This document shows positions 32,648 to 35,100 of a stretch of DNA of 35,100 nucleotides, in pieces. The stretch comes from Ilumatobacteraceae bacterium (GTDB lineage Bacteria > Actinomycetota > Acidimicrobiia > Acidimicrobiales > Ilumatobacteraceae). Within the stretch, counting starts at the first letter, position 1, and each line of letters opens with the position of its first letter. Below the pieces are notes generated by a model. The model searched no databases, was not told the DNA's origin, and worked only from the letters and a program-made list of their open reading frames with translations. The stretch is from contig JAKMEY010000058.1 of the NCBI GenBank assembly GCA_022425725.1, positions 1 through 35,100 on the forward strand, in the 5' to 3' direction. Made by a program: the position numbers and the translations under genes.

Positions 32648-33382
32648 TTAAAACAGGCGTGCGGTCAACTGTTTGCGATACGCCGCGGTTCGAGGGTCAT
32701 CGGGGCCCATCAGTTCGAGAATGTCAACGAACCGCTGACGGGCTTCATCATCGACTTTGACCTGGTCGAGTAGCGAGGTCAACTCTTGATCGAAATCATC
32801 ATCTGGGGCAACCGACCCGACCCGCGCTGCGGCCTTGATGCGTCGAGCATCATCGGTTTCAGGGATTCGCTCGAGCAGTGCAAGAGCTTCTTCAGCTGCG
32901 TCACGCTGCACGAGGATGTCGGCAAGAGCAATGATGACGGCCTCATTGGACGGGTCGCTTTCAAGGACTGCTCGCAAACCCAACTCGTCACGCCGCTCAA
33001 CGAGACCTTGGATCATTTCTGCCATCGGGTCTGCGCCCAACCGCCCGATGAATGCATCGATCTCAGGGCGGCCTTGGGCTCCAACGAATCCGTCAACTAC
33101 CTGTCCATCTCTGATGGCGTACACGGCAGGAATCGACTGCACCTGAAACATTTGCGAAATTGCTGGGTTTTCATCAACGTTGACTTTGGCAAGAACTACT
33201 TCGCCCCCGGTCGCCGCTACTGCTTCTTCGAGCATTGGGCCGAGCGTCTTACATGGGCCACACCATGGCGCCCACAGGTCGACAACTACCGCCTGGCGTC
33301 GGGAACGTTCGAGTACCTGCGACTCGAAGTCCGCGTCGCCGACGTCGAACACTGCACCTTGAAAACCCGGAATCTCACTCAC
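32648..33382 (-). CDS. Thioredoxin-TPR protein (YbbN/CnoX-like)
   Basis: A 244-residue protein. The N-terminal thioredoxin domain has the classical WCGPC site (Cys41 and Cys44, in VVDLWAPWCGPCKTLGPML) and the cis-Pro loop SIPAVYAI. The C-terminal half (from about 140) consists of helical TPR-like repeats: RRDELGLRAVLESDPSNEAVIIALADILVQR and AEEALALLERIPETDDARRIKAAARV (shown as patterns). In E. coli YbbN (CnoX) lacks the second cysteine and acts as a holdase linked to GroEL and DnaK; this one keeps both. I choose the GTG at 33382: it is preceded by AGGGTGAAG and by TAGGGT seven bases upstream, and the longer frame to 33499 would overlap the divergent phosphotransferase gene. Confidence 0.88.
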   Translation of the reverse strand: MSEIPGFQGAVFDVGDADFESQVLERSRRQAVVVDLWAPWCGPCKTLGPMLEEAVAATGGEVVLAKVNVDENPAISQMFQVQSIPAVYAIRDGQVVDGFVGAQGRPEIDAFIGRLGADPMAEMIQGLVERRDELGLRAVLESDPSNEAVIIALADILVQRDAAEEALALLERIPETDDARRIKAAARVGSVAPDDDFDQELTSLLDQVKVDDEARQRFVDILELMGPDDPRTAAYRKQLTARLF

Positions 33383-33446
33383 GATCTTCACCCTACCGAC
33401 GGACCGAGAGCATGGCTGAACCCCACTGTCACTACCATCGAAGTTT

Positions 33447-34478
33447 ATGAGTGCACCCGAGGGCATCTTCGAGTCGTCAGTGACGAACTGGCTGAACACA
33501 ACAGTTGAGGGTGCAGTCGGCCCTTACAACTGGGAGATCATCGCTGGAGGCCACTCGAACCTCACATTTCTCGTTACCGATGCGAACGGCCGCAGACTTG
33601 TGCTTCGCCGGCCTCCACTTGCCCACGGGCTTGCAAGCGCTCATGACATGGCTCGGGAACACCGAATCATCTCCGCATTGAACCGCTCATCGGTACCGGT
33701 GCCGACGACAGTTGGGCTTTGCGAGGACGACAGCATCAACGGTGCGCCGTTTTATGTCATGGAGTATGTCGAAGGTCATGTTGTGCGCGATGTTGACTCT
33801 GCTGAGAGGCTTCTCAGCGAATCGGCTCGTGCTCGAGCAAGCGAGTCGTTGGCCGACACGCTCGCCGCAATACACGAGGTTGACCTTGTCGCTGTTGGCC
33901 TTAACGACCTTGGCCGGCATGAGGATTACCTTGCGCGCCAACTCCGTCGCTGGTACGGGCAGTGGGAGCAGCAGCGAACTCGTGATCTCAGCCTCGTTGA
34001 TGACGTTCATGCTGTGCTCGTCGCCAACCTGCCAGCCCAGCAGGGCGCGACCATCGTTCACGGCGACTACCGACTCGATAACACCATGGTCGATGATGAC
34101 GGCAATGTGTGTGCAGTTCTCGACTGGGAAATTTGCACCCTCGGTGACCCACTCGCAGACATTGCCATGCTCGCCGTGTATTGGACAGGTCCTACCGATA
34201 CACAAAGTGCATGGGAATCGGGGGCAACAACGGCACCAGGGTTCTGGGATCGAAACCAACTCATTGAGCGCTATGCGCAATCATCTGGAAGAGACCTCGG
34301 CAATTTCGATCTCTACATGGCATTTGCGAACTGGAAGCTCGCCTGCATTCTCGAGGGTGTCTACGCGCGGTACCTCGGTGGTGCACTCGGCCAACGCGAT
34401 GCCTCAGAACTTGAGCCATTCAAGCGACAGGTCGACTCCGCAGCACGAGCCGCTGCCGATCTCCTTAATGTGAACTGA
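33447..34478 (+). CDS. APH-family phosphotransferase (ACAD10-like)
   Basis: A 343-residue protein kinase-like small-molecule phosphotransferase. ATP-binding residues occur in GHSNLTFLVTDANGRRLVLRRPP. The catalytic loop is HGDYRLDN with Asp207 and Asn212, and the metal-binding Asp226 lies in VLDWEICTLGDPLADIA. This exact pattern is typical of the ACAD10/aminoglycoside phosphotransferase-like group found beside acyl-CoA dehydrogenases, where hydroxyacyl substrates are suspected; antibiotic resistance is not implied. The ATG at 33447 lies eight bases after TACCAT, without a Shine-Dalgarno. It is divergent from the YbbN-like gene across about 64 bases and is followed after three bases by the PAC2 gene. 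Confidence 0.9.
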   Translation: MSAPEGIFESSVTNWLNTTVEGAVGPYNWEIIAGGHSNLTFLVTDANGRRLVLRRPPLAHGLASAHDMAREHRIISALNRSSVPVPTTVGLCEDDSINGAPFYVMEYVEGHVVRDVDSAERLLSESARARASESLADTLAAIHEVDLVAVGLNDLGRHEDYLARQLRRWYGQWEQQRTRDLSLVDDVHAVLVANLPAQQGATIVHGDYRLDNTMVDDDGNVCAVLDWEICTLGDPLADIAMLAVYWTGPTDTQSAWESGATTAPGFWDRNQLIERYAQSSGRDLGNFDLYMAFANWKLACILEGVYARYLGGALGQRDASELEPFKRQVDSAARAAADLLNVN

Positions 34479-34481
34479 GCC

Positions 34482-35100
34482 ATGTCGATCAACTGGAACA
34501 AACACCCTGTCTCGCTCGACAAGCCGGTACTTGTCGTATATCTCAGCGGGTGGATCGATTCAGGTGGAGCGGCCCAACTCGCAACTGATGCCCTGCTTGA
34601 AGAGTGTCAAGCTGAGCCCCTTGCGGTCTTCGACGACGACACATACCTCGATTTCAGAGCTCGTCGCCCGACGATGAAGCTCGTCGAAGGACGCAACACC
34701 GTGCTCGACTGGCAACACATCACACTCTCACACGGTCGAGACCGAATCGGCAGAGACATCATCATTGCCCATGGGCCTGAGCCCGATCTGGCCTGGCACC
34801 GCTTCGTGAAGGAATTGACCGACGCCGCAGTCAATCTTGGCGTGTCTAACTGCGCTCACCTTGGGGCCTACCCGTTCTCGTGCCCTCATACACGGCCTTC
34901 TCGACTGTCGATGACGACAGCATCTGAGGACGTACTCGCAACCCTTCCGTTCCTGCGGAGCACGCTCGATGTGCCGGGCGGTATCGGCTCTGCACTTGAG
35001 CACTCTTTGCATGACGCTGATATCCCAACCCTTGGCATTTGGGCGCAGGTCCCTCATTACGCAGCGACAATGCCTTACCCGGCCGCCGCTGTCGCTTTGT
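34482..35100 (+). CDS. PAC2 family protein, 3' end cut by window edge
   Basis: Translation from the ATG at 34482 gives 206 residues without a stop before the window ends; full-length actinobacterial PAC2 proteins are about 280-300. Visible signatures are VLVVYLSGWIDSGGAAQLA at 16-34, YLDFRARRP at 55-63, and AHLGAYPFSCPHTRPSRLSM near 125-144, then VPGGIGSALEH and GIWAQVPHY. PAC2 is the archaeal/eukaryotic proteasome-assembly chaperone family; actinobacterial members are often linked to the Pup-proteasome system, but their role is unproven. The start is three bases after the phosphotransferase stop, so the two are probably co-transcribed. Usual form SGW[IM]DSG confirms the frame. Confidence 0.92.
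   Translation, partial: MSINWNKHPVSLDKPVLVVYLSGWIDSGGAAQLATDALLEECQAEPLAVFDDDTYLDFRARRPTMKLVEGRNTVLDWQHITLSHGRDRIGRDIIIAHGPEPDLAWHRFVKELTDAAVNLGVSNCAHLGAYPFSCPHTRPSRLSMTTASEDVLATLPFLRSTLDVPGGIGSALEHSLHDADIPTLGIWAQVPHYAATMPYPAAAVAL

Noticed and set aside
32786-33508. A 240-codon plus-strand frame opposite the YbbN-like gene
   Set aside because: Antisense of a thioredoxin-TPR gene with an intact WCGPC site; no motif of its own.
1-35100. CRISPR array, transposon, prophage or toxin-antitoxin module
   Set aside because: No regularly spaced direct repeats, transposase, integrase, att-like tRNA duplication or small paired toxin genes were found; nearly all of the sequence is explained by chromosomal genes.

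Overview
The window looks like ordinary chromosomal DNA of an actinobacterium, probably of the Acidimicrobiia type (inference). The signs are moderately high G+C judged by eye, a mycothiol-type isomerase beside an Rv2466c-like DsbA protein, a PAC2 protein, a secreted protein built from an actinobacterial surface repeat, HrcA with a CIRCE-like operator, and many start codons preceded by a TANNNT hexamer at 6-9 bases, as expected for leaderless mRNAs. I see no phage, transposon, CRISPR array or defence island.

Layout. 1-2122 (minus): a PLP aminotransferase translationally coupled to a D-2-hydroxyacid dehydrogenase that runs off the left edge. 2232-3721 (plus): a two-gene thiol operon (DsbA-like protein with a CPWA site, mycothiol-dependent isomerase family protein). 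3711-5978 (minus): a large YfhO-like membrane protein. 6091-8217: a VOC protein, a membrane-anchored thioredoxin and an aldo/keto reductase. 8302-10825 (plus): a Baeyer-Villiger-type flavin monooxygenase and a quinone-oxidoreductase-like MDR protein. 10919-13027 (plus): a secreted three-repeat protein.

13189-18701 holds a complete branched-chain amino-acid (or related) ABC importer split into two convergent units. The binding protein LivK is on the plus strand with its own strong promoter, leader hairpin and Shine-Dalgarno. LivH-LivM-LivG-LivF are on the minus strand. LivH carries an additional secreted beta-sandwich-like N-terminal domain. Then come an RDD membrane protein with a ten-proline N-terminus, a TRIC/UPF0126 channel-like protein and tRNA-Val(GAC).

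20185-32559 is the conserved actinobacterial block comEA-comEC-holA / rpsT / lepA ... hrcA-dnaJ-rsmE-hemW. Here lepA is followed by an MFS transporter and a photolyase, and hemW sits at the distal end after rsmE. A small membrane protein gene of opposite orientation separates comEA from comEC, and its start codon lies just upstream of the comEC start. The right end has a thioredoxin-TPR (YbbN-like) protein, an APH-family phosphotransferase and a truncated PAC2 gene.

I found no clearly new multi-gene system. The points most worth a second look are the LivH fusion, the three AGTGTCGA boxes around the start of the DsbA-like gene, the comEA/comEC arrangement with a ComEC lacking the metallo-beta-lactamase domain, the CIRCE-like element embedded in the photolyase stop codon, the CPWA redox site, and the recurring leaderless-type starts.
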